64,000 nucleotides of DNA from Sipunculus nudus (taxonomy: Eukaryota; Annelida; Sipuncula; Golfingiida; Sipunculidae), in NCBI GenBank assembly GCA_026874595.1, contig CM049321.1, positions 744,479 through 808,478 on the forward strand. The letters are read 5' to 3'. A program made the translations under genes and the position numbers. The notes under the pieces are model-generated. The model made no database searches. It was not told where the DNA came from and was given only the letters and a program-made list of their open reading frames with translations. Shown here in pieces: positions 24,687-36,641 of the stretch (within the stretch, counting starts at the first letter, position 1; each line of letters starts with the position of its first letter).

Positions 24687-25093
24687 TGTTAGATTCTTTG
24701 TATTTTTCGAGAAATGGAAGACTCTCGGCTGGAGGTGAGAAGTTATAAATAGGGGGCTGAGTTTAAGAGCCGATGGAGAGGTGAGGGAATATTGCAGCGG
24801 ACACAGAAGCGCGTAAGTCAGTTTGTGGGACCTATTCCGATAAGTGCGGCAATTATAGATTTTCTTCTGAAATTTTGACAGATTTTATGTAGTCTTCAGT
24901 TTGCCTTTCGGATCACTGCCATCACTGATCACTTATATTGATTTGCTCTTATCCTGTTGTTGTACTGTGTAGTTGTATTGTTCAGTGTGTTGTATATTAG
25001 GGTTGTTTTAAGAATAAATTATAGTTATTTGTTAAAAAAACTACTGACTTCTTTATTCATTCCCCTAGACATTTCACGCTGCCTAGTGTTACA
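24687..25093 (+). mobile_element. probable solo or orphan gypsy LTR
   Basis: Runs from TGTTAGATTC to GTGTTACA (TG...CA). It carries a TATA-like TTATAAATAGGGGG at about 24744-24757 and AATAAA-type sequence near 25011, the order expected of U3-R-U5 on the plus strand. It is directly followed by a gypsy RT fragment on the opposite strand, so the two may come from different insertions or a rearranged one. The ends are inferred. Confidence 0.45.
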
Positions 25094-25124
25094 GAATCTG
25101 ATTTCTTTTCTCCATTACAACACT

Positions 25125-25245
25125 TGGACGGTTTAAATTGTAACCCAGGTTCTTTCAGTCTAGTGAATATTGCGTCTAGTCGTTCCAAATGTGCATCAAA
25201 TATGTTGGAAAATACAATTATGTCATCCAAGTAAACTAAACCCTG
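25125..25245 (-). pseudogene. Ty3/gypsy reverse transcriptase fragment
   Basis: Minus-strand reading gives GLVYLDDIIVFSNIFDAHLE followed by LKEPGLQFKPSKC, the RT catalytic YLDD motif and the next conserved block of Ty3/gypsy polymerases. Only about 40 codons remain. It ends against the TRIM-like repeat at 25246 and the LTR at 25093. It resembles, but is not identical to, the RT at 39578-40729. Confidence 0.8.
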
Positions 25246-25733
25246 GCCCAACGTGTGGCCCGGGAGTTGTGGATCGTGTCATTACCTCCACCTACTTCAC
25301 TGATGTGACCCTCGGGATAGTAACCCTGCGTTCTGGGGACAGAACGTCCTCGGAGAGGGGGTGAGTGTCACGGTGCACATATAAGGGTTCCAACTTCCTT
25401 GCCAAAGAAGCTTGCTTTTCTGTGCATGCCGTGCGGATTCGATTCCACGATCGGCCCACCAGTCATTTCTCACCCTGTGACATTTGGCGCCCAACATGGG
25501 GCCCGGGAGTTGTGGATCGTGTCATTACCTCCACCTAGTTCACTGATGTGACCCCCGGAATAGTAACCCTGCGTTCTGGGAACAGAACGTCCTCGAAGAG
25601 GGGGTGAGTGTCACGGTGCACATATAAGGGTTCCAACTTCCTTGCCAAAGAAGCTTGCTTTTCTGTGCATGCCGTGCGGGTTTGATTCCACGTTCGGCCC
25701 ACCAGTCATATCTCACCCTGTGACATTTGGCGC

Positions 25734-25735
<2 letters not shown>
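25246..25735 (+). mobile_element. TRIM-like miniature LTR element, tandem structure
   Basis: Two 117-bp LTR-like units (25366-25482, 25609-25725; four mismatches) begin TGTCACGGTG and end CCTGTGACA. After the first comes TT then TGGCGCCCAACATGGGGC (25485-25502), a primer-binding site of tRNA-Lys type. Before each is a purine tract (GAGAGGGGGTGAG or GAAGAGGGGGTGAG) placed like a polypurine tract. The internal part is only about 126 bp and non-coding. Period is 243 bp, with an internal copy also to the left of LTR 1, so the array is internal-LTR-internal-LTR and is cut by a (TA)n tract within the second binding site. This is the design of terminal-repeat retrotransposons in miniature. Confidence 0.65.

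Positions 25736-25805
<70 letters not shown>
25734..25805. repeat. (TA)n microsatellite
   Basis: About 36 TA dinucleotides, interrupting the second TRIM primer-binding site. Confidence 0.95.
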
Positions 25806-25809
<4 letters not shown>

Positions 25810-26495
25810 ATGGCGCCGAGTTCCATGAACATTCCATCTTTTTTTATTATATCTCTGTGTGATAATAACGGTGAGAGCGCTTCCTAGGCGAGAGGAAAAT
25901 ACTGGTATTTTTTTTTTAATTTGATAAACCTGTATGCAGTTATTGGGTTGACGCGCCTCTTATATTATCCTGACTGGTAAGTGGCGATCTTCCTTCCTAT
26001 GGCCAGAGTCGATAAATTCCTTCTCATTCTGGAATCTGTAGCTCCATATTAGTCTCAAAGTGAGGATTTTAAACAAGTGGACCTTTATACTTGTAATATA
26101 CTTTTATTTACCATATACGTTGTAATATGCTCACTTATGCTATTAGCTGCTCACATTAGTGACAACTGTTCAATGTATGAACAAGAAAGATCTTAATCAT
26201 TTTTTAAGGGGCAGAGCATTAAGGAGCTTTTTACTTGTATCTGATTTTGCCTGATGTTACCTGCCTTGCTGATCCGTTTATATAGAAGATACCAGACAAA
26301 TATTACAAGCTAGGCACATGCACACACCACTGTAACACAGGGCTTTGGTCGCATTTGATGTTAGAGAATCAGCTTTAGGCAAACGCCAAGACATACCGGA
26401 AAATGATATAGGTTCTGATAATCGAAATAATATAATCAGGTGGACAATTACGAGCTGGAAGTTGTATTGATAATGAATAACTGTACATCCCTTTT

Positions 26496-26802
26496 CCTCG
26501 GAATAGAGCACAAGACTCAAAGCCGGGAGATACTGAGTTCATATCTCAGCCGAGGAGTGGTGAGAAGTTTCACTGTCGACGCCACAGAGGGTAAGCCTTC
26601 TGCAGCCTTATGGAGAAACTGTAGCCCACAGTCATGTTTAATTCATAAACGACTGTGGGGCTGCGGTACACAGGGCCTAGTTGACGCCATGTTGCGAGGT
26701 CCATAACTTAAATTTGAATTTCATACAACCTGTTTAAGCAAGCATTTTAGAATGGAGACGGTTACCTCCATAAAATATAAAAATAAAAACTAAAAAAAAA
26801 TA
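26496..26802 (+). mobile_element. tRNA-headed SINE, copy 2 (5' truncated)
   Basis: Shares GAATAGAGCACAAGACTCAA-type head, body GGGCCTAGTTGACGCCATG and tail hairpin TGGAGACGGTTACCTCCA plus A-rich end with the copy at 22752-23096. The extreme 5' end, including most of the A box, is missing. The body holds an extra stretch that can form a hairpin around GACTGTGGG / CCCACAGTC. Confidence 0.7.
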
Positions 26803-29216
26803 ATTTTGTATATTAAAATCAGTAAGAATGCAGGTGATAAAAGTTTAATTGACAGAGAATATTTTATTATTTAGTACTTTCCTTTCCACTGTTTCTAAGC
26901 ATTAGAACATAAAAGTTGCATACACAACCAATGGAAAACATATAAATACCAGACAATCTTAATTTGTCATATTTACATTAGATTTAATTATTTCAATAGA
27001 TATGTATTGATGCCTGTACGAATGTCTACTTAACTTGGCTTGTCAAGAATCCCTCATAGGGAGGAAAGCTTATTGGGTTTGATGACTTTATATCTATATC
27101 GATATGTTGGCAAATATTTTTCAATATTGAAAAACAATCGAATTCAATGTTTTTATCAATTATTCTGCCATTTTCTATGTTCACTATATCTCCATTATGG
27201 CTGATTTCAATAGCTAAAATTAGTGCACAATATTAGTCGTAGGTCAAAGATTTGCACCTGATCTTTACTTTCAATTATAGCCCATGGTTGTCCCCGGCTT
27301 CGGGCAGAATATTAATAGTAGTTGACCAAAACGAGTTCGTACGTGTATCACCTCCCATTACCTGCCAGTGATATGAGTAAATACCTAATAGTAACACTTA
27401 AGAGACTTCCCTTACTCTCGGGCTACATGGATTGTCTCAGTCATCCGATAACTGGTTACTTGCAGGTAACCGTGACGGGGGGGGGGGGTTAGGACTCGGC
27501 GATTAAGGTACCCGTGACGATGGTAGGTGGGGGTTAGGGTTCCGGGAATAGGGTAACAGCCCGGGAAGGGGTGTTATAGGGAAAGTCTTCTCTTGCGTTC
27601 GCGAGGCTATTGCATATTTATATATATATTGTGTCTTTTATTTATTTTTTTCAAATTTGATCTACTTTCAAGCAGGAGAATGACCCATGAAACAACTTTA
27701 ATTTCATGATTTTATTTGCTTTAATAACATCAGCCATCAATGCTACATTTACACTAACTGAACAAAGGCATAGCATTGAAACTGTTAATCATTTAAACTA
27801 TTTATTGCAATTTAGTTCCTGTATATGGCCAGATTATATAAATAACCTTTGTCAAGCTGCTAGACAAAATTTACTCTTTTCTCGCACAAGAAAACCGTTG
27901 TTTCCACCACAAGTCTACGCGATACCATTTGAAATTAATGTTGAAGAAAATGTACTTTCTACCGGTGATTTGAATCTTTCCCCATTGCACGTACTTGATT
28001 TTCAAACCAGATCCCTCCCAAATTCCAGTATTTTTCATGCCACGATCCCATAGGCCAGAGGTCCAATAGCCGGCCCAGTTTGAATGTAGCTTAGGATCTG
28101 AATGAAATTAAAAACAATGCATGTATCTACTTATATAAATTTCTTTTTATTTGCATTTCTCTCTCTCATTTGCCCTGCGACCCTCCATTTTTGCATAATT
28201 GCTAGTCCTTTAATCTGACTATGCGGTTATCCATTGAAGGAAAGCAGAATGATGTGACTATTATTTAAATATATCAGTTCCGATCATAACGGTACAAATA
28301 CACTAATCTGCTGGAAAATGAATAAAAGCTGTTCAGCATGACGGGTTTCCATGTTAACGTATCTTTTGAAATGGCGTGAGGCTTTGATATTTCAGTCTTG
28401 TTATAGATTTTTATATTTCTATTACCATTGCTCTCTTTTTCGTAAGGTGATCTTATAGCTTAAAGGAATACTTGCTTTTTACAAATAGCTTTTCCTTCCT
28501 TATAGTTTTCTCTAGATGTTTTATTTCACTTTTGGTTTTAATGCTGACAAGTTCAGCGCCAGACTTCTTGCACGTTTCCTATGCTACTCCATGTGTAATA
28601 AGTCGTTTATTATAGAATATGTAGCAGCTTGAAGCATGCTGTGAGTCATGGAGAAATTGCCTCCTAAAATTTTCAAGACACCTGATTTCTATAACAACAG
28701 GTACATATCTTTTTATTATTAACAAGATGTGCTGTAACGTCTGAGAAACGTAGGAATTTCAAGTTCAGAAATGTATTTTGTTTACATGTCATATCGTAAA
28801 TTTACGATTTCATATAAAACCCCATGGAAATTGACTGAGGCATGAACACACTTCCTGATTTCTCCTGAACAGAACAAGTAAGCTTATAAGCCTCTAGATT
28901 TCTAATTCCTTCAAATCAGGATGGAACTGAAGAAACAAACAGAATCGCCATAAATCATTTTAAGTTGTTTGCCAAATATATAAGCACTGCTCTGCGTTTA
29001 TACTTAGAAATTTAGAATATATTTTCTAGCATGCTTACATGGTCGATGATAGTTAAATAAACGGTCCCCAATTACAAGACTTTATGTGAATTTAATCACA
29101 CTATTTTACACATGTACATAAGTATGTCTTGAAAGCGGACATACCGCATCTCTTCAATGAACTTTTTGGTTCATCTGTGAAAATGAAATTCAACAATATG
29201 GGAATATATCGTGATA
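26803..29216. other. intergenic with one unexplained reading frame
   Basis: Mostly AT-rich sequence without a recognisable gene. It contains a G-rich patch at 27475-27570 with a G-quadruplex-type motif and an unexplained 115-codon frame at 27706-28053, both listed separately. Confidence 0.4.
27706..28053 (+). CDS. unrecognised 115-codon frame, possible secreted protein or exon
   Basis: Open from ATG 27706 to TAG 28051-28053. An in-frame stop lies just upstream. The peptide starts with a hydrophobic stretch that could be a short signal peptide (MILFALITSAINA). It has two Cys in FSSCIWPDYINNLCQAARQN and a well-mixed second half (PLFPPQVYAIPFEINVEENV). Composition is less biased than the chance frames nearby. 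An acceptor-like TAACATCAG lies inside its first codons, so it may instead be an internal exon. I do not recognise a family; chance remains possible. Confidence 0.25.
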   Translation: MILFALITSAINATFTLTEQRHSIETVNHLNYLLQFSSCIWPDYINNLCQAARQNLLFSRTRKPLFPPQVYAIPFEINVEENVLSTGDLNLSPLHVLDFQTRSLPNSSIFHATIP

Positions 29217-29464
29217 GCTGAGAATCGGGACAACCTACCTAATACACACTAGAGTTGATTCTCCTGATATATGGATCTCAGTGGTGCATTTCGCCGGTGT
29301 ATTCCCCTGTACCACTGCAATGCTGGCTATGGCTATATTTTGCTGAGAGTCGGGACAACCTATCTAATACAGACTAGAGTTGATTCTCCTGATATATGGA
29401 TCTCAATGGTGCATTAGGCCTGTGTATTCCCCTGTACCACTGCAATGTTGGCTATGGCTATATT
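29217..29464. repeat. tandem duplication, 125-bp unit x 2
   Basis: Units 29217-29341 and 29342-29464 differ at only a few positions (both contain TAGAGTTGATTCTCCTGATA and CCCCTGTACCACTGCAATG). No coding frame. A recent local duplication. Confidence 0.85.
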
Positions 29465-29993
29465 CCCCGTTTCTTCGTTCATATGAAAACAATGAGACTT
29501 AATTATGATTAACATATGGATCCATGTTATCAGCAAAATAAAGAAAATGTAAGATTACCTATATGTTAAACGAAATTCTGAAATCATAATACCATACACA
29601 AATGTCACGCTTTTATGGCTTAACTCCTTAAAAAAATTGTTTTATATGTATAAGTATATGTATGCGAAGGCGAGAGAATGAATTTTAGTGCATACTGATA
29701 ACGCGTTGGCCTATTTTTGTCGGGAATAAAGCGAGAATTACCTGATAGAACCGGTAAAAAGGTATACAGGAAATCAAACATTGTTCGAGCAGCTGCAGCT
29801 GAAAGCTAAATATCGTTTTAGTCAAAGTAATGACGTTTAGTTATATATAAGTATAATATTTCAAATGGCAGAGATTTCTGTCAATTCTAAATTATTACTT
29901 TAAACTATTATTAAAATGTTAGGTTATGAAATATATGATACATCTATCGCTGTCTCTCTATCTATCTATTTACATAAACATTCCATGTGTATT

Positions 29994-30211
29994 GCTTGAT
30001 TAGGCGTCCTTTCGGAATATGTGTCTCCTCTGCAACTGTGTACTGCGTCAGTGAAACAGAGGTTTTAGTTATTGATCAATGGTGTTTAAACATTTTAGTA
30101 TCGCTTGATCTAGCGTCGTTTTGGAATATATCTGTTTTCTCTGCAACTGCATACTGTGTCAATGGAACATAGGTTTTGGTTATTGATCATTCGTGTTTAA
30201 CAATTTACATG
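29994..30211. repeat. tandem duplication, 109-bp unit x 2
   Basis: Units 29994-30102 and 30103-30211 share GCTTGAT, CTCTGCAACTG, GAACA(G/T)AGGTTTT and TTATTGATCA with roughly 80 percent identity by eye. Diverged, so older than the duplication at 29217. Confidence 0.75.
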
Positions 30212-32876
30212 GTTCCATTTCTGAGCAAAGACAATTGAAAACCCATATCCAGTTTACATTGTTCTGAGACATGATATCGAAGATAAAGCCCCAGGTTCCT
30301 TCATTGAAAAGTGCACAGCCTGCTTCCTGGTTTAGAAAAAAGTCCATTGTGTCACCTGGCAAAAGCAGCTGACTATATGTGTTTGAACAGATCTGACACA
30401 AAATTGGAACGTGACTAAAATGTCCCAATTTCAGTTTTCAATCAGCTTGGTGTTCATTATTCTTCAAAATTACAGAAGATATGTTTGGCAAGTGTTTACC
30501 TCGTAGATACATGATTTCGATAAAGATGACATTAATGTTATTTATTAGAAATGGTGACCATGTTAATTGTGTAAGGGAATCGAGGCTGTTTTTTAGAGAG
30601 TGCAAAATTCTTTATTTAATCTCGCCTGCGCCGGGGCTGCATTACCTTTTCAGAATGAATTTGGCTTTAAAATTCAGGTTCCTGGGATGACTGTCAAAGA
30701 CTTCAGAATTTAGAGGACACTGAAACCAAGAACCTGAAGTGTTAAACTTTGAAATTACAGGTGTGCAAATGCAGTATTGCAGCTAACCACGGGACACCAC
30801 ACTCCGTAGTACTGCACGCTGGACCGTGAGAGGCTACCTTGAGGGGTACATTAATCAGATACCTGGGTATATTGCACCTCGGACCACGCGGCGTATGTGG
30901 GTTTGCTTGATGTCGTGCAACCATGCTGAAAGGTTGAGGTCTGGAACTGGCCGATACTGAGGTCTGGTAAGCCCTTAACCTGACTGTTAATTTAGGTAGC
31001 AATTCCCCAGTACTTTGGTATACACAATAAAGATTTTATACGTAAAAGACAACTGCTTGTTCAGTGATTTAATCCTGTAAATTTCAAGTTGTCTCCTCTT
31101 CTCCAAGCAGTTAAATCTAGACTGGGACAGGGAGTCCAGGACCGTATACGTACACGCTGCTACCGGTATCGCGTAGGAGCAGCCCGCCTGATGCTAGACT
31201 GGGCTCGGGAATCGAGCCAATATCTGTTGTGTTATTCTTAATAAAGGTGTACACTTAATTGCCTTCTCGTTATTTGTCATATGCTTTCCGGCCATTAATT
31301 TAGTAAAACAAATAACTACATCGCAAAATTTTCGTGAAAACGGACAAATAGGCTGAATCTTCCCACGACGTAACATCGTATCATTGGTATAGTTATGCGC
31401 ATATCGCACATTCATGCAATATTCATCACTACTTATTGGTTGATGTTTTTCAAGCCCAATCTCTCTCTTATATCTTATTCTACTACCATTGATTCAATCT
31501 GTGAAACTAAATATTAATTGCAGGGCAGTGTCTAATTTAGACAGCAGATTGGTAAAGTAAGACTGGCAGAATATATAGAACATTTTATTGGCATGAACAA
31601 ATAAGCCATTTAAGTTATAGCCTCGACAGTTGTTTATGGTAGCTTATATTTTATTGAATTAAAGGACCCAAATTTTGAATTGATTACAGATTTATCAAAC
31701 AAGGTTATACTTGAATATATTCATCCGTGACAAAGCTTTGCAGGAAGGTATCCATATATTGTAATGCCCGTCGGCTAACCAAAATTTTCTAAAGAGTATA
31801 TATATATATATATATACAGTTATTTTTCTCTCAGTGTGCATGCGATTGAAGAAGGTACTTCTAAGCAGTTACCAATTTCTGACAGTGCATTTTCATACGC
31901 AAAATGTTACAAAAAAATGTTATGTAAATACAAAATAGAAATGTTACCTTTATTTTAGTAGGATCCGGAAGATATCTTTGTGTTGACCTGAACATAATTC
32001 TCAGTTACATATTTTAACTGTTTGCTTATATAATATTTCCTCTGACAGATACATGTCTGAGAGGCTCATCAGGCCGGTTTCTGTAGCGTGAAGTGACTTA
32101 GGAGTTAAACCCCTCCTTGGTGGGACGCTGGTCTATCGCAAGTTACCTTCCCAGTATTTACCGGTACCCATTTCTACTGCTAGGTGGACGGAGGCACACT
32201 TTCGGATACGACCGTGCCCAAATGTCTCTCAATCATGAGCCCAGTTACTCATCCATAACAACACAGCACCTCCGCCCCCCCCCCTATTGATCATGTGACT
32301 AATATGTATATGTTAACTACAGAATGTGCTCCTTATCTTTATTCAATAAAAATGACTTTTCCACTTCCTCTTGAAACGTTTGAGCTCTTAAATAATGGCA
32401 AACGATTTTATTGAGGGGTTGGAAATAAATGAGAAGGACTGAAACTTTTTTTTATAGTAGCAATATTGGAGTTTTTCATGTGTTTACTTATAAAAAGTTA
32501 TGTTCGTTGCCATTCTTTAATGATAAGCAGCTGCAGAGAAAACTGATCATGACAGTTTTTGTGTGTGTCTCATACGTTATCATCTGAAAGCAGATTAACT
32601 CGTTGAACAAAGGGATTTGCTGACATTCAGATATCATGTTGTTCATAGAAAATGAATATATGTTAAGACTTTATTTATTATTTGAGTTTTCATGTACAAA
32701 AAATAATGACAAATTGCATTTTTGGTAAAAAAAAGAGGATAATGCAACCAGTCTAAGTTTAGTTGTATAAATGCGTGTAATAATATATTTCAATAAACGT
32801 GGAAACATATTACTTTAACGTAAATATAACTTTAATTTACTGTGCATGTTTAACTAGTGAAGTGTTTTTTTTTTTG

Positions 32877-32948
<72 letters not shown>

Positions 32949-34008
32949 TCACATTGTTAAATACCCACCTTGTTCAAAACAAGTGTTATCTATTTTTAAA
33001 TACCATTTGGATCTTTATTCATTAATTATGTTTGAAATTTACTGGTCATATACATCTCTAAGCACAAGTTCTTCATGTGAGAATGATCTCCCTCCGTAGT
33101 TCTTTAGTTTATATGACTTCACTATTAGAAGGTTTCTTCCCCAAGACCTGAGGGTCCTAGTAAATTTGTATGGTGTGAGGAGTTTAGACAGGTAAGCTGG
33201 TTCGAGATATTGTAGCCCTCGTTATGTAAGGAGATTTATCTTGAACTTTATTCTATGTGATATGGTTAGCCAATGAAACACTTTAGCACAGATGTAATCT
33301 GCGATATTTTTTTGAGCCCATCACAATTCGAGTTGCTGTATTTTGCAATTGCTGCAAGCGTTCAAAGAGATAACTGCTGCAGCAGACCGAGCGAAATATA
33401 ACAAAAATGAACGACACTGTACAGCTGATCCAGACCCCAGTTAACTTAAAATAAACAAAGACTTCTAAAACCGGGATTTAAAGCATCGGGCACTATTAGG
33501 TTACATCAACAAAAAGGGTTTCAGACCGTTTTTGGGACCTTTACCATCACCTACTTTCGGGGCTTTTATTGGGCTTTGTCATTACACCTCTTGGATTTGA
33601 CCCCTCCTTTTTTTCTAATCTGATAGTCACGTGTTTTTCGCATTTACTGACAATGCATGTTTGTCAGTGACTGGGTCCATTGTCAGGCCAAACATGCTTT
33701 AATCCGTCACTGACTGTAGGGGTCATTCCTATGCACTATAGACCTTTATCCGAGATCATTTAATCAAGCGACGACGGAGGCATTCCGATTTTAGTCGAAG
33801 GCAGTTCGCCTGTTTTTCATTGGTAACTTCGCAAAAATCATCCAAAATGGTGTGTACATACATTAAAATTAATTTATTATCATATCGGGAGATTACCGCT
33901 AGAAATATAACCTTTAAAATTAGTTATATCAAAGTGTCTTACGAAACGCGGTTTCAGAGAACAATGAGACAAAAGTGAACCAACTTCCTTTTATAGGTAT
34001 TATATATA
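30212..34008. other. intergenic, no gene seen
   Basis: No supportable exon. Contains (TA)n at 31795-31816, a C-run near 32275, and a block at about 32060-32270 with mixed, GC-richer composition that looks like a dispersed repeat but has no second copy in the window to prove it. Confidence 0.4.
32879..32948. repeat. (ATT)n microsatellite
   Basis: About 23 ATT/TTA trinucleotides in an unbroken run. Confidence 0.95.
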
Positions 34009-34934
34009 CAGTCAAACCTGTCTGAACGACCATCTGTGAAATGCGGGCACTTGGCAATTACGACCACTAGATATCAGTCCCTTTCGAAATTCCGTTAAAT
34101 TATCTACAGATAAAACCTGTGAAATATGACCACCTGGCTATTAAGGATTACGGGCAGTTTTTCCTGACCAAAGTGACATATTACTTATTAAATAACCTGC
34201 CTAATGCGGTCACTCTTTGTGCTACGCACTGACCAGTGCTGACCGGTCAGTTGGTTGACCATGCGTGAACGGTCACTTGCACCGCTCTCTTTTTTGTTTT
34301 ACCGGTGTGCGTGTGTACAGAGCATAAACTGGTGTTAACTAGGACACTAGCCCTACCCTGGGCCTGGAGTCCCAGGCGGGCAACCTGACTGGCTCACACG
34401 ACCTATTAACCCGCAGGTATTGAGGTCCACCAAAAGTGAATCTTTGATCCGTGCCCCTGTGAACTTTCTTTGATCTATTCAATGCATTATATGAAAGGCT
34501 TTATTACAAAGAGTGGATAAGCTATGATGTTCCTAACAGCAAGTGATGTTAGTAACCAGTGACGTCAGCAAATTTGAGTCGTTTATATAAGCACATTCAT
34601 CGTGTCAGAAGAACCTCTATAAATATGAGTACGTAGAGCACCTTCTAATCAACTGTACAAAGTCACTTCAATTATCAACACATCCAATTACACATATAAG
34701 TGCATGTACATTTGTGTGCAATTACAAAATACAAGTAACACCAAGATCGTTCCCTTCTGCAAATATGTTTTATTTATAGTCATACAGATGTTCTAATATG
34801 TATATTTCCGTCATACATGTCATCTAGATTTGTGCAGTTCCTTAATGTTCAGAACCTGTCAATTACGACCACCTGTCAATTACGACCACGTGTGCCTAGT
34901 CCCTTGGGTGGTCGCATTAGACAGGTGCGACTAC
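34009..34934. mobile_element. Tigger/pogo-like TIR element, second family
   Basis: The left end reads CAGTCAAACCTGTCTGAACG after TATATA. The right end on the minus strand reads TAGTCGCACCTGTCTAATGC, an inverted repeat with matching ACGACCAC / GTGGTCG blocks just inside. A TA target duplication is compatible with both TA-rich flanks. About 926 bp long with no transposase frame, so non-autonomous. Related in design, not in sequence, to the element at 11136-12405. Confidence 0.55.
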
Positions 34935-35411
34935 ATATATATATATAATTTCTTGTTTATAAAAGGTCTATATTCAAAACTACGAGAAGATGCTTTGAAT
35001 GGTTATATTGCTAACATCAGTTATTATATTTTACCATCAACCCTGATTGTCAAATATCTTATTAATTTCCGTTGACAAATGATGATCTAAGCAGTTTCGC
35101 CCTGAACTAATTTTCATTAAACATGTACTTAAAGCCTGTTCACTGTTTATATAGTAACGAGCATCACTTTTTGTCACTTAAAAATTATGTCAGGCGGACG
35201 CGATATTATTACTCTATGTATTACTAAAACACGAGGTGCTGATTTCCACTCTAAACATCAATTTAAGCAAGTTAGCTTGTGAATGTTATATGCTGAAATT
35301 ACTTATAAAGTCCAAGACTATTTCTACCAATCCCAAGAAGCACTTATGTTATGGTATAGGCCACATAATGTAAATTCAAAATACTAGTTGCCAAAATCAT
35401 TACACTGTATA
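34935..35411. other. intergenic
   Basis: Short AT-rich stretch with a small (TA)n run at its left edge and no gene. Confidence 0.5.
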
Positions 35412-36500
35412 AAAACAAGGGGGTCGTACAGACTGTAACAACTACAGAGGAATGTCCCTGCTCAGCGTAGCCGGGAAGATACTGGCCCGTGTTATTCTTC
35501 CATGCCTTCAGACACTGGCAGAAAGGATCCTGCCTTAAAGCCAATCTGGATTCCGTCCGTTTTCGGTCCACAATCGACGTCTGCAATCGTTAGCTCCAGG
35601 AAAAGTGTTTTGAGCAAGAGAAGCCTCTCTTCATGGCATTTGTCGACCTCACCAAGGCATTTGACTACTGTATGTCAGTCGGTCTGGTCTCCTGTTGGTA
35701 CTTCAAGGGCTTGGCTTTCCTCGAAAGGTGCTAACAATTATTGAGGAGTTTCACAAAAACATGAGGGCAAAAATTTAGTTTTAAGGCTCTCGAACACAAG
35801 AGTTCCCGATGTCTCTTTTTCCGTCCTCTCACGCAATGCGTCCCTCGACTTCGCTGGAGTGCTACGGCACACCCACAGCTCAGGAAAGTTGTTTATCCTG
35901 GCTAGGCTTTGTGCTAAAACCAAAGAGCAAAGGGTAATTGTGCGTGAGCTGTTGTATGCAGATGATGCTGCCTTTGTGTCATTCAGAATCAGATCTACAA
36001 GCAATATGCTCAGCCGTTGCAACTGCATGTGAGGTATTTGGCCTGAGATTAAGCAATGAAAAGAAAACGGTTCTAGCTCAACCAACCTCAACGTCACTTG
36101 TCATCAAGATAAACAGCAACACTCTTGCACTGGTAAATAAGTTTACATATTTAGGCTTTTAGGCTAAGAGTCAGGGTTTACAATACTTGTTTTCAAAGCA
36201 CTATCCTGTATGCAGGCGAGACATGGCCAAGCTGCCGGAAACAGCGAATCATGGGCGTGATTCGAAAGATCACGTCTCGTATTCAGTCGTGCTGGAAAAA
36301 CATGCTTCTTTTATTTATACATGCTGTTACGCTCCCGCCGCCTCCGCTGGGCTCGACATACATATAGAATGGATGATACCCGCTACCATAAGCAATTCCC
36401 TATGGAGAACTGGCCAATGCTTCAAGGCCATGAGAGGGGCCTCGCCTAAGGTACAAAGACGCCTGAAACGTGACATTGCTGCATTCCAAATTAAAATTCC
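35412..36500 (+). pseudogene. decayed non-LTR retrotransposon, RT and C-terminus
   Basis: Fragments in shifting frames translate to conserved LINE blocks in order: DCNNYRGMSLLSVAGKILAR, LAERILP with SQSGFRPFRST, MAFVDLTKAFDYC (motif A), then ELLYADDAAFV (motif C, 35945-35977), RLSNEKKTVLAQ, KFTYLGF, and the C-terminal block containing VQRRLKRDIAAFQ. Motif A and the YADD motif are kept but at least four frameshifts and stops separate the pieces. It is a different lineage from the Tx1-type LINE at 14321 (YADD, not FADD; C-terminus RRLKRD type). It ends near the gypsy LTR at 36642. Confidence 0.75.
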
Positions 36501-36565
36501 AAATTCCAAATCGCCACAAACAGATCTCGCGAGCAATAGAGATAGAGCGATTATATATATTTTCG

Positions 36566-36594
36566 TTATATATATATATATATATATATATATA
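36566..36594. repeat. (TA)n microsatellite beside the gypsy 3' LTR
   Basis: About 14 TA dinucleotides, with shorter TA runs continuing to 36641 where the LTR begins. Confidence 0.9.
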
Positions 36595-36641
36595 GCTCCT
36601 GGTATATATATAGCTACTATATATACATACATATATATATA

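Noticed and set aside
32857-33099. Poly-leucine reading frame
   Set aside because: Translation of the (ATT)n microsatellite.
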